The notes under the pieces were generated by a model. The model had not been told where the DNA came from, did no database searches, and worked only from the letters and a program-made list of their open reading frames with translations. Made by a program: the position numbers and the translations under genes. A DNA stretch of 64,000 nt from Bugula neritina (taxonomy: Eukaryota; Bryozoa; Gymnolaemata; Cheilostomatida; Bugulidae), in contig OZ037771.1 of NCBI GenBank assembly GCA_964035545.1, positions 620,001-684,000 on the forward strand. The letters are read 5' to 3'. The first letter of the stretch is position 1. Every line of letters begins with the position of its first letter. Below, piece by piece: positions 24,701 through 36,141 of this stretch.

Positions 24701-27700
24701 TAAGTATAGAGTGTATAGTGTAAGTATAGAGTATATAGTGTAAGTATAGAATATATAGTGTAAGTATAGAATATACAGTGTAAGTATAGAGTGTACAGTG
24801 TAAGTATGGGTATATAGTGTAAGTATAGAGTATATAGTGTAAGTATATAGTGTAAGTATAGAGTATATAGTGTAAGTATATAGTATATAGTGTAAGTATA
24901 GAGTATATAGTGTAAGTATACAGCGTAAGTATAGAATATACAGTGTAAGTATAGAGTATAGAGTGTAAGTATAGAGTGTATAGTGTAAGTATAGAGTATA
25001 TAGTGTAAGTATAGAGTATACAGTGTAACTGTAGAGTGTGTATTGTAAGTACTACTAGCTAGTGTTATAGATTATCTATAAATAAGTCCACATAAATTAA
25101 ATTACAAGCTCCCAGCTCCAATAAAATCTGCACATTATTTCATATCAATATGTCATGATATGCCGTGATATGTTGTGATATAATATGTTATGCAATGCTA
25201 ACTAACTGTATATTATTGGAATTTACTTGGACCAAGTAACACAGCTAGCTTCACCACCATACTGCTGACTCTACAGTTATTACTGCTGACTCTACAGTTA
25301 TTACCGCTGACTCTACAGTTATTACTTCTGACTCTACAGTTGTTACTGCTGACTCTACAGTTATTACTGCTGACTCTACAGCTATTACTGCTGATTCTAC
25401 AGTTATTACCGCTGACTCTACAGTTATTACTTCTGACTCTACAGTTATTACTGCTGACTCTACAGTTATTACTGCTGACTCTACAGCTATTACTGCTGAT
25501 TCTACAGCTATACATATCAGTTATGCACTTGCAGATGCTACGCCGGACGTGGAGGTGATGGCAGTAGTCAACACTAACCACGACTCTACACACACCAACT
25601 CTCTACAAGCTAAGGGCTTCCTAGATGCTATGAATATACAGACTCCCAAACCGTCCAATCACCATTCAGACGTCTGCAATACTGGATTTATAGTTCCTCC
25701 TACTCCGTTCAGAGTGTTGGTCACGCCCTCTGAGACTGAAGACGACACAGAAGATGTACCGGGAAATACTCGCACCATATCGAAGGACTTGAGAAGGGAG
25801 ATTGAGAAATCTCTCTTACATTGGCCGACGTCCACCACAGACAGGGGAGAGTACTCCATGAAATCCCTCACCAGGTCTAACAGGAGTAGTAGAGTAATTC
25901 AGGATAGTCGTAGTCCTACTTCTCAGTCTCTCACTCTACCTAATCGGTGAGGTTAATATAGTAATATAGTAATACAGTAGTATAGTAATACTGTAATATA
26001 GTAATATAGTAATACTGTAATATAGTAATACAGTAATATAGTAATACAGTAGTATAGTAATACTGTAATGTAATACTGTAATCTAGTAATACAGTAATAT
26101 AGTAATACAGTAGTATAGTAATACTGTAATACTGTAATGTAATACTGTAATCTAGTAATACAGTAATATAGTAATACTGTAATGTAGTGATATAGTATTA
26201 TAGTAATACTGTAATACATAGAGTGTATAAACTATAATATATAGTGATACAAGAAGTTGGTAGTTTACACTCAGTACATATGCTGCTGCATGCATATGTA
26301 TCAGAAGTACTGTATGAACTTATTCTCTCTATGCTTCAGTACGAGTCGTCCACTCAGCTGGTCATGTGACACGTTGGACTCACGTGAAGATACTCAGGCT
26401 AAAGTCAGCTATTCCAACTACTCAGTCAGTGACTACCAGACGACTCTCGCAACAACCAGCGTCAGCGTGTCCAACTACAGTCCTACGCCGGCTAGCAGCT
26501 GTAGCACGCTGACTTCCGACAGCGTATTGATGGACATAAATGCCAGCTACGACACTCTAGCCGTGAGTACACAACTTGGATACTTCCATTGCTTTCTTTG
26601 TCTCATGAGGTGTAAGTTTAGTCCACCATCTGTAATGGACCAGTATAGAAGTGCTATCAGAGTGAATTACTCTTTTCAAATGGTAAAGGTGGTCATAGGG
26701 AGTGGGTTACTCCAAATAGGAAAAGTAATTTCAGCAGGTAAATAAATCCAGATTTAAATGGTAATAGCTATGTAATATATACATATAGATTAGTATAGTA
26801 ATAGCTATGTAATATATACATATAGACCAGTATAGTAATAGCTATGTAATATATACATATAGACTATTATAGTAATAGCTATGTAATATATACATATAGA
26901 CCAGTATAGTAATAGCTATGTAATATATACATATAGACCAGTATAGTAATAGCTATGTAATATGTACATATAGATTAGTATAGTAATAGCTGTGTAATAT
27001 ATACATATAGATTAGTATAGTAATAGCTATGTAATATATACATATAGATTAGTATAGTAATAGCTATGTAATATATACATATAGATTAGTATAGTAATAG
27101 CTATGTAATATATAGATATAGACTAGTATAGTAATAGCTATGTAATATATACATATAGACTAGTATAGTAATAGCTGTGTAATATATACATATAGACTAG
27201 TATAGTAATAGCTATGTAATATATAGATATAGACTAGTATAGTAATAGCTGTGTAATATATACATATAGACTATTATAGTAATAGCTATGTAATATATAC
27301 ATATAGACCAGTATAGTAATAGCTATGTAATATATACATATAGACCAGTATAGTAATAGCTATGTAATATGTACATATAGATTAGTATAGTAATAGCTGT
27401 GTAATATATACATATAGATTAGTATAGTAATAGCTATGTAATATATACATATAGATTAGTATAGTAATAGCTATGTAATATATACATATAGATTAGTATA
27501 GTAATAGCTATGTAATATATAGATATAGACTAGTATAGTAATAGCTATGTAATATATACATATAGACTAGTATAGTAATAGCTGTGTAATATATACATAT
27601 AGACTAGTATAGTAATAGCTATGTAATATATAGATATAGACTAGTATAGTAATAGCTGTGTAATATATACATATATACTAGTATAGTAATAGCTGTGTAA

Positions 27701-30700
27701 TATATACATATAGATTAGTATAGTAATAGCTATGTAATATATAGATATAGACTAGTATAGTAATAGCTATGTAATATATACATATAAACTAGTATAGTAA
27801 TAGCTGTGTAATATATACAGAGTGAAGAGTTTGGCGATGCTGTAACTGCACTCCGGACGTTTGAGGTTAAGTGTACCTCCTACAAAAGAGATACTAGAAG
27901 GGTAAGTACGACGTATTTCTATGAGTCATACATTGTACTTGCTGTCTTAGAGTTATCACCACATTGCGGCAGAACTGAGGCAAGTTTCTCTTTCAACTCG
28001 TAGATGTCTCAGCCACACCTGATAAAGCTGAGGTCAAGGTTACCATCCGAAGACTCGGTGCAGTCTCTACAGTTGCCCCCGGTTACAAGGTCACGCAGGG
28101 GTCGCAGTCGCAGTGAACCACCGAGGCTTGTTCACGATGATATAAGGAGAAGTTTTCACAAGGATTTAAGTAGTGAGTTGCTACATCATCTGTAATATAT
28201 ATTATACAGCTTGTAATATATATTATGTAGCTTGTAATATATATTATGTAGCTTGTAATGTATATTATACAGCTTGTAATATATATTATACAGCTTGTAA
28301 TATATATTATACATCTTATAATATATATTATACAGCTTGTAATATATATTATACAGCTTGTAATATATATTATACAGCTTGTAATATATATTATACAGCT
28401 TGTAATATATATTATACAGCTTGTAATATATATTATGTAGCTTGTAATATATATTATACAGCTTGTAATATATATTATACAGCTTGTAATATATATTATA
28501 CATCTTGTAATATATATTATACAGCTTGTAATATACATTATACATCTTGTAATATATATTATACAGCTTGTAATATATATTATACAGCTTGTAATATATA
28601 TTATACAGCTTGTAATATATATTATACAGCTTGTAATATATATTATACAGCTTGTAATATATATTATACAGCTTGTAATATATATTATACAGCTTGTAAT
28701 ATATATTATACAGCTTGTAATATATATTATACAGCTTGTAATATATATTATACAGCTTGTAATATATATTATACAGCTTGTAATACAATATATTTTAGAG
28801 TTGTGTCCTGGTGTGGGTGACATTGCTTACCCCTCAGATGCTAGGATGAATAAACAGCTGACTCACGGCAATATCAGAGTAGCTGATCCACTTTGGCACC
28901 ATGTTACTAATGAACCCGATGAGTTGTCTTTCCATGTTGGAGACGTGATTATGGTGAGCCGAAACCCCCCTATACATCGTGACGTTGCAGTAAATACTCA
29001 GTCTATATGTGTTGGCACTCAGTCTATGTGTCTATTGCAGGTCTTGGATATCAGCGACAAGGATTGGTGGTGGGGGCGTAAGACGGGCTCCCCCTCTTCC
29101 ACAAGCCTCGCTGAAGCAGAAGCTATGGAGCAGCTCTCTGGCTGGTTCCCTTCTACCTTTGTCAGGGTGAGTCCAGACAAGTCTTTCTTACTTCTGGCAG
29201 AATACTCTGATAATTTGGATTTATCCTCTCCTTGGTGCCACAAGTTGCACATGTGCCTAAACTGTCCAATGAGAACGCAGCACTTGTAAGAACAGCCATT
29301 GGCTGCTAGGAGAAGCCAAGTCTGCTAATACAATGTAGTCTAGAGTAGCACACAGGGCTTAGTCTAGAGTAGTGCACAGGGCTTAGTCTATAGTAGTGCA
29401 CAGGGCTTAGTCTAGAGTAGTACACAGGGCTTAGTCTAGAGTATAGCACACAGGGCTTAGTCTAGAGTAGTACACAGGGCTTAGTCTAGAGTATAGCACA
29501 CAGGGCTTAGTCTAGAGTATAGCACACAGGGCTGTAAAGGGTTGATACTGTTTCGTTACTCCACTGGTGAGATGCACTTGAGTGATAAAGTAGCAGCTGG
29601 AGATATTACATCAACAACTACACTAACCTCTTGTGCTGATAGCAATGCTACTTCTCTCTAGTATACAACTCACCTGCTGAGGGGCTGCCAGCATGTGGTT
29701 GCTAGCTGTCACAGGCTTTGCTGTCGCTGGATATTATATATTTATATGGATATACGAGGCATTCCAAGTGGTATATTGTTACTATTACTATTACTTGTTA
29801 CTATTCTGCACCATCCTATTATATATACACTATGCATCTTACTAATATACTATTACCACTATATTACTGTACTATTACCACTATATTACTGTACTACTAC
29901 CACTATATTACTGTACTATTACTATTATATTATTGTACTATTACTATTATATTACTGTACTATTACTATACTATTACTATTATATTACTGTACTAACAAT
30001 ATACTATTATGTTATTAGATTATACTGTATCTGAATATACAATATGGAATATCATACAATAATACGGCCAGTACCAAGCAGTACAATCAGACTTGCTTAT
30101 AGTTTCATTAGAAAATATTCTGTGAATTTAGGGGCAGCTTTAAGCACTGAGTTTTCAATTCAGAATTGCTCACAACAAAGACCTGGTGATTGTGTACTGT
30201 TTGTGGCAGCTGTGTGCTGTCTTACATATGAGACACAGCATCTGTTTGCTCAGTGAACAGGTGTCCTGCTATAGATCAGACACGTTCAGCAGGTGTCCTC
30301 TTCAATCTCACTCAATAATATCAATATTTGTTGCTACTGTCCATTGATTGTTGATTAAGTGATGTAGACTGAGCTACAAGGTCTATGCTAGTAGTACTAT
30401 ACTATACTACACCACACCACACCACACCACACCACACTACACTGTGTAGATATACTCTGTTTTATTATTGGTCAGAAATTCTCTTCATTTCGGCCATTTC
30501 TTTCCAATTGAGGTGTTGAATTTGGAGAGTATATTCCACTAGCATTCCACAGGGAATTCCGTGACCTAGTTATGTAAAACAGTAGTCAGCTGTAAGGATT
30601 CAAACCAGTAATATATGTAGCAGGTTCTTAATCTAGTGTATAGTTTATATGTTACAGTGTATAGTTTATATGATATAGTGTATAGTTTATATTATACAGT

Positions 30701-33700
30701 GTATAGTTTATATTAGTGTATAGTTTATATTATAGTGTATAGTTTATATTACAGTGTATAGTTTATATGATACAGTGTATAGTTTATATGATAGTGTATA
30801 GTTTATATGATATAGTGTATAGTTTATATGATACAGTGTATAGTTTATATTATAGTGTATAGTTTATATTATAGTGTATAGTTTATATGATAGTAATAGA
30901 GTGATGCTGTGTTATCAGCTGCTATAGTCTGTAGTTGGCTAGCTGCTGTCTTCTAGTTAAAGGAAACCCTAAGTTGTTTGCTGACATTAATTGCCTCATT
31001 GCTGACTGCGTGTTTACAATATTGTATACTCCTCTCTGAACAGAGTAGATACTATAACAGAGTAGATAGTATAACAGAGTAGATACTACAACAGAGTAGA
31101 TACTACAACAGAGTAGATACTATTACAGAGTAGATACTACAACAGAGTAGATAGTATAACAGAGTAGATGCTATAACAGAGTAGATACTATAACAGAGTA
31201 GATACTATAACAGAGTAGATACTATAACAGAGTAGATACTACAACAGAGTAGATACTATAACAGAGTAGATGCTATAACAGAGTAGATACTATAACAGAG
31301 TAGATACTGTAACAGAGTAGATGCTATAACAGAGTAGATAGTATAACAGAGTAGATACTACAACAGTTTACTGTTAGAAGTTGTTTTTGGCCTCAGGAGA
31401 ACAAGTGTCTGCTACTAACTATGAATATTTATATATATACTCTAACTACAATGCCTACTTCACACATTCTAGTGTATTGTATTGTTGCACTGTATTACTG
31501 TATTGTATCATTGTATTGTGTAGCAATATGATTATACTGTAATGTGTTTTACTCACTATTATTATAAGTTACAGACTGTTAAACAATGAACTCCTTTATG
31601 TGGAGGTAACTTGTTGCGGTCTCATTGTAGATGTTAAATAATGCAGAATAGGTTAACTGGATATGCAAATTTTCATATAGTTGTTTGGACAAAATAGCTG
31701 ATAGATGTAAACATATGCGAGCACTCTGTTATCTAAACCCACTAGTTTATATAGCAGTGTGTGGATAAGACCGTGCTATATAACTGTATCAAATATGCAT
31801 CCATTCTAAAAAATCAATGAAAATTCAATTTGCCGAGCAACTAAAATGTGTCAGAGTATTTGAAAGTTGAGTTGTGATTGGCTGATATTGCAGCTGAGAG
31901 CCAATCAGGACATTACTACTGATGAGTTACTTGAAGACATGAAGCAAGGAACTCTAGACACGGCCAGTGTGGTACAGCATTACCAGAATACCCTGCTGAG
32001 TAGAGATCAAGCCAGGTGTAATGTCGTGAATGAGATTATCACAGCAGAGAGAGACTATGTCAGACACCTCAAGGATATAGTAGAGGTCAGTGTGTGTATT
32101 TACTGTAGAGGTTGTTGTGTGTGTAGTGTGACAGTGTAGTGTGACTGTGTAGTGTGACAGTATAGTGTGACAGTGTGATCTCTACATGCCAAGCTATATA
32201 TGACTGACAGGGGTTCATAGACAAGTGCAAGGAGAGGGAAGACATGTTCACTGAGCTACAGATACAAGTTATATTTGGTAACGTAGCGGAGATCTACGAC
32301 ATGGCACGGGCCTTCCTAGACAAACTCGAGCTCTGCGTGTCTCAGTGCGAGTCTGTACATCTGGCGACTATTGGCAGGTGCTTTCTGGAATACGTAAGTA
32401 CAACTACTACTACACCTGCCTGCATCTCTACACCTGCCTGCATCTCTATATACCTACCTACATCTACCTCTACTTACCTGCCTCTACTTACCTGCCTCTA
32501 CTTACCTAATCACATTGCAGAGTATTTACAGCATGAGTATTATAAGATATATAGCTGATGACCCTTAATTGCATTCTGATTTGCTCTTCTGTGTAGTCTA
32601 TATACACATTATCATGTGTAATCTACGTTATACTACTCTGTACTCTACAGTATAATAGTATGTAATGCACTTCTTATTACCTCATCAACCTCCCCCAGCT
32701 GTCTAGCAATTAACTATCTCATTACTCTCCCTACTGCAGTTATCAACATTACTATCTGATAAACTCTCCCACTCTAGTATATAACCATTATTCACCTCCT
32801 GTTGCAACTTTGGTCGAAATAATGCATGGCCCCACTGTTCTGTTAACACTAAAAGGTTCAAACACACTTCTGCTGCCCTAAAATGCAACTCAACTGTCTA
32901 CCCCACATCCTGTTGTACGTTATACTTGCCGTATAAAGTAACTGCTTGTATCTTTCACCAGAAACAAGACTTTGAGATATACTCTGCGTACTGCAACAAC
33001 CACCCTAGAGGCCTGAGACAGCTCCAACAGTTGAAGAACGACTCCAAATATATTCATTTCTTTGAGGTGAGACAATTCCCTAAACCACCTGCTATCAGCT
33101 GACACTGTGTGTGTTTGCCTGTGCTGGGTAATTAGCAAGTATCGGGTATTCTCCCAGTAGTCATATTTATATAGTCGACATACAATCACTTGTTTCTTTT
33201 TGTTGTTTGTTTGTGTGAAAAACTTGTAGAGATTGCTGTTTCACCTGCTATGAAGTTGTATCTACATGAAGTTGTATCTACATGTAGTTGTGTTTATACT
33301 GAATTTACTTATTCACGTTGTGTACCGACAGGCATGCAGACTGCTGCAGAACATGATAGAGTTACCACTTGACGGATTCCTTCTCACTCCGATACAGAAG
33401 ATCTGTAAATATCCCCTGCAGCTGGCCGAGTTACTCAAATATACTCACACTACGCATGGCGACCATGACTCACTACAGGTATTTATAGTGATAGTTAGTA
33501 GTACTGGTAGTGATAGTTACTAGTACTGGTAGTGATAGTTGCTAGTACTGGTAGTGATAGTTACTAGTACTGGTAGTGATAGTTCCTAGTACTGGTAGTG
33601 ATGGTTACTAGTACTGGTAGTGATGGTTACTAGTACTCATAGTGATAGTCACAAAGATGCGTCTGTAATAGAGAATTATATAATGTATTATAGTAGAAAG

Positions 33701-35576
33701 TAATATAATATAATGAAGAGTAATATAATGTGGTATAACATAAGATAGATAGATACTGTATAAGTTAGAGCTCCCTGTTAGTCTGAGTTCTCACTGTTAG
33801 TCTGGGTTCTCACTGTTAGTCTGAGTTCTTACTGTTAGTCTGTGTTCTCACTGTTAGTCTGAGTTCTCCCTGTTAGTCTGAGTTCTCACTGTTAGTTTGG
33901 GTTCTCACTACAGCAAGCCTTGTATTCCATGAAAGACATGGCGATGTTAATCAATGAGAGAAAGAGAAAGTTGGAGAGTATACAGAAAGTGATGGAGTGG
34001 CAAGGCACAGTTGATGACTGGCAGGTGAATTGTATACTTACTAAATGATGTACAGTGTGCCCTGGCAGTAGTGTTTCTACTAGGTCTATTGTATATTTAG
34101 CCTACTATATGATGTACAGTGTGTGCCCTGGAAGTAGTGTGCCTATTAGGTCTATTATACACTGCACTAATATATATTGTTGTAAACTCAGGGTGAGGAT
34201 ATGTTAACTCACAGCTCAGAACTCATACATTCCGGTGAACTATCGAAGCTGTCGTCTGCTGGTAGACTAACTGACAGACATTTCTTCCTCTTTGATCATC
34301 AGCTGATTCAGTGTAAGAAGGAGCTGCTCAAAAAGTGTCTGATATACAAGTCTAGGATCAACCTGGACACCCACTCAGTAGTGTCAGTCAAAGATGGCAA
34401 AGGTTAGTCACTTGCGGGTACTGCTTCTACGTGTCACAGAAAAGTTTTCATGTATCAGCTGTAACCATGGGACTCCCTGATTTACTGCAGTGACTCAAAT
34501 TTCAATATTTACAGCTTTTCTCTTACTATTTTCATTAAAAAGTTCTTTAATTTTATGGATAGCTCTCCCAATTGATTTTACAAAAATTTTGCCCATTTTT
34601 CACTACCCAAATGATGACAGTTATTACTGAAGTTTAGTTCATGTTTTGTTGCTGCAACACGAGTCGGTTGCGAACTCATTCAGATTAACAGTTTTTCTAA
34701 ACGTTTGATTTTTCAGCTTTACTGATTCTCAATCTGATCAAAATGTCTATTTAGCAAATTACTAATCGCTATATTAAATAATATGGAGTTGTCTGCTTAA
34801 ATATGCATCTTGTAAGGAGTGGACAACTCTAACTTATCACTCTGCTGAATATATATTTTACAGCCCATACCTCCAGCATTAATGTGAAGAATGCATTCGA
34901 GGTCAGGAACGAAAATGGAGTTGCAGTTTTGTCACTTTGTGCAAAGACATCTAGTGAAAAAGAAAAATGGCTGAAATGCTTTGGAAAAGAGAGACAAATA
35001 GTACAAAAGGATAGAGAAAGTGGTAAGTTCAACTCTTGACAGTTTTAAATAGTGTGTCTAATAATAATGACAACATTTCCAGAATTCAAGTTTATGCAGC
35101 AAAGATAACTACTATACCTTGTTGTAAATTGTTACATTTGTTTATATTCTGTCATTTGTTCCACCACTACTGTTGAAGCTAAATGGTGTAGATTTAGTAA
35201 CATGTTCCACCAACTGTGTAGCAGTGTTACACATTTCAAAATTATTATCTACCTTGTAATAGACTTGCGCATTCATTATTCTCAATCATGTCATTATTTT
35301 GTGGATTTATTAAATATATTCTGATGTAAGGAATTAGACATTTTGTTGTATTGTTTTTCAGGTTTCGTAGTGACTGAAGCACTAAAAGGATTAGCTGAGT
35401 TATCAATTAACCAAAAATCATCTAAGCCTCATAAACTTAACTCAAGTAAATATAATGGGGGCAGTAAGCACATGCCCTTTGTGTACGACAGCAAGGATAG
35501 AACCAACAATAACAAGCCAATGAGCAAACAGAAATCAATTATTAACAAATTAAAAAGAGCTAGAGTAGTAACTTGA
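15714..35576 (+). CDS. SH3-DH-PH Rho guanine nucleotide exchange factor (ARHGEF4/ARHGEF9/SPATA13 family)
   Basis: Exons: 15714-15783, 15872-16087, 16217-16354, 16466-16577, 16782-16896, 22389-22431, 23141-23245 (or to any later 39-bp donor up to 23557), 25535-25946, 26340-26562, 27821-27901, 28004-28172, 28799-28953, 29041-29166, 31894-32085, 32211-32393, 32962-33066, 33332-33478, 33914-34024, 34192-34402, 34864-35022, 35362-35576 (stop TGA). All phases agree, giving 1095 residues in the shortest form. The first 600 residues are Ser/Thr-rich and unrecognised. Then come an SH3 domain ([29 protein letters not shown]), a DH domain ([48 protein letters not shown]) and a PH domain ([29 protein letters not shown]). 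This order is that of Asef, Asef2 and collybistin, which activate Cdc42/Rac at membranes. The C-terminus is Lys-rich. Introns are dominated by minisatellites. Paralogue assignment is not possible from the window. Confidence 0.92.
16897..22388 (+). other. 5.5-kb RhoGEF intron 5
   Basis: No exon fitting the phase-0 to phase-0 junction was found here. It holds several tandem arrays: 17281-17400 (about 24 bp, TCACACCTCACCTGCTCTGT), 17815-18000 (about 43 bp, GTACCTTGAGATCTACACTG), 18400-18480, 18960-19135 (GGCCTGGCTCATT words), 20160-20720 and 20900-21010 (AAGGCTTATTGATGATGTCA, five copies). The rest is AT-rich unique sequence. Confidence 0.6.
20160..20720. repeat. 22-23 bp minisatellite, about 25 copies (RhoGEF intron 5)
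   Basis: Units such as CTCACTCACACTCTAGTGTA alternate with shorter or variant units (GCTCACTCAC, TTCACTCTCAC, CTGGTG, CTAGCG). The variants recur in blocks, indicating amplification of multi-unit segments. Confidence 0.9.
22440..22765. repeat. 24-bp minisatellite, about 13 copies (RhoGEF intron 6)
   Basis: Units of ATGCAGATATGTTTATATAA plus AATA begin right after the donor of exon 22389-22431. The frame from that exon stays open through the array, so retention would not immediately truncate the protein. Each unit carries an ATGCAG acceptor-like motif. Confidence 0.9.
23246..23557 (+). repeat. 39-bp coding minisatellite carrying nine in-phase donor sites (RhoGEF exon 7 end)
   Basis: Exon 7's last bases and its donor are tandemly repeated. 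Donors at 23246 and every 39 bp thereafter read CAG or TAG followed by GTAAGAAC; the ninth, at 23558, reads CAG GTTAGG. All nine leave codon phase 1, since 39 bp is 13 codons. The frame is open, each unit adding [13 protein letters not shown]. After the ninth donor a stop follows within about 20 bases. Any donor can join the phase-1 exon 8 without a frameshift. Confidence 0.93.
24030..25045 (+). repeat. about 1-kb array of GTAAGTATA motifs (RhoGEF intron 7)
   Basis: Irregular 17-21 bp units TATAGTGTAAGTATAGAGTA with frequent dropouts contain, on the transcribed strand, some fifty copies of GTAAGTAT. That octamer is the full complement of the U1 snRNA 5' end beyond the exon. Adjacent units differ in spacing (TATAGTG, CAGTG, ATATAATATAGTG), and blocks of mixed units recur. 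Confidence 0.92.
25257..25512 (+). repeat. 21-bp array of in-phase acceptor motifs, open frame into RhoGEF exon 8
   Basis: Twelve units each contain GCTGAC (a good branch-point match) and CTCTACAG (an acceptor), then TTATTA. The first CAG ends at 25276. Each CAG would start exon 8 in phase 1, exactly as the minimal acceptor at 25533-25534 does, because 21 bp is seven codons. The frame from there into exon 8 has no stop and reads repeats of TADSTVI. Either exon 8 begins within the array and encodes these repeats, or the array is a set of alternative in-frame acceptors. Confidence 0.85.
25953..26220. repeat. short degenerate AT array (RhoGEF intron 8)
   Basis: Words GTAATACAGTAATATAGTAA repeat irregularly (5-21 bp periods), starting seven bases after the donor at 25947. 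ACAGTAATA and TGTAATGTA variants recur in a block around 26050-26170. Confidence 0.85.
26755..27820 (+). repeat. 37-bp minisatellite with 407-bp higher-order unit (RhoGEF intron 9)
   Basis: About 28 units of 37 bp (TAGTAATAGCTATGTAATAT plus ATACATATAGAYTAG) run into the acceptor of exon 27821-27901. A block of eleven units starting at 26861 recurs at 27268, a 407-bp higher-order repeat sharing the same run of variants. The real acceptor TATATACAG is a diverged copy of the unit's TATATACATATAG. Confidence 0.93.
28190..28785. repeat. 21-bp minisatellite, about 28 copies (RhoGEF intron 11)
   Basis: Units of ATTATACAGCTTGTAATATA plus T fill the intron between exons 28004-28172 and 28799-28953. 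Each unit contains TTATACAG on the transcribed strand. The motif is not in the phase needed for exon 12, unlike the exon 8 array. Open frames on both strands here reflect only the multiple-of-three unit. Confidence 0.94.
29167..31893 (+). other. 2.7-kb RhoGEF intron 13
   Basis: The intron between the SH3 and DH exons. It holds four arrays: 29335-29530 (about 25 bp, GGGCTTAGTCTAGAGTAG), 29840-30015 (ACTATTACTATTATATTACTGT words), 30630-30900 (about 21 bp, GTGTATAGTTTATATGATACA) and 31040-31365 (17 bp, CAGAGTAGATACTATAA, about 19 copies). A (CACAC)n tract lies near 30410. I see no coding exon. Confidence 0.65.
33768..33911 (+). repeat. 19-bp array of acceptor-like units before RhoGEF exon 18
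   Basis: About seven units of TTCTCACTGTTAGTCTGAG precede the true acceptor, whose sequence TTCTCACTACAG is a diverged last unit. Each unit reads as a short pyrimidine tract plus TTAG. The period is not a multiple of three, so use of upstream copies would shift the frame. A different degenerate array, GTGATAGTTACTAGTACTG, lies at 33490-33650. Confidence 0.8.
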
Positions 35577-35792
35577 CAGACAGTTCCTTTCTAATTATAT
35601 GCCGCACATTACTTGTATTACTGCTTCAAAAGTGGTGAATCAGATTTGAAATATTTTATGACGCATTTAGTTTTGAAAACTGTATTTATATGTATATAAT
35701 TTTATTTATAGTAACCACTTATTTTTTGCTATTGATTTTTTATTAAACTGTACAGGTGAAATGAATCAACGAAGTTATTAGTGAAATACCAC

Positions 35793-35827
35793 AATAAAAA
35801 CTAATTCACTACAGATGGGTCTTTATT
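35793..35827. promoter_or_regulatory. back-to-back polyadenylation signals of two convergent genes
   Basis: AATAAA at 35793-35798 (+) follows the RhoGEF stop by 217 bp. TTTATT at 35822-35827 is AATAAA on the minus strand for the SRSF7-like gene. Because cleavage normally occurs 10-30 bases beyond the signal, the two mature 3' ends should overlap or nearly overlap. Confidence 0.7.
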
Positions 35828-36141
35828 TATATTATTTGTGTGTTTATTATGAACTAAAATTATTAGAATTACAATACAGCAAAACACTTTTACACATGGG
35901 ATATAGGAGTACAGAATAGGGTAATTTACACATATACATGGTTAGTTTGTTACAGGGTATTCCAAGTGTGTTTCGGAGACCAGAAATTTGTTGAAAACTG
36001 TTGAGATGGATCCAACTTCACCTAAACGACGAGAAAAGAAACATAGTTAACCAGTACCAGAGAGAAGCTCAATTATGCAGCAGAACGATGAAGCAGAAGG
36101 GTACATAGTAATGCAATGCTGAAAGTAACTTACGAGACATG

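Noticed and set aside
28083-28823. Long open frames on both strands
   Set aside because: Produced by a 21-bp tandem repeat inside RhoGEF intron 11; only the exon portions at the two ends are coding.
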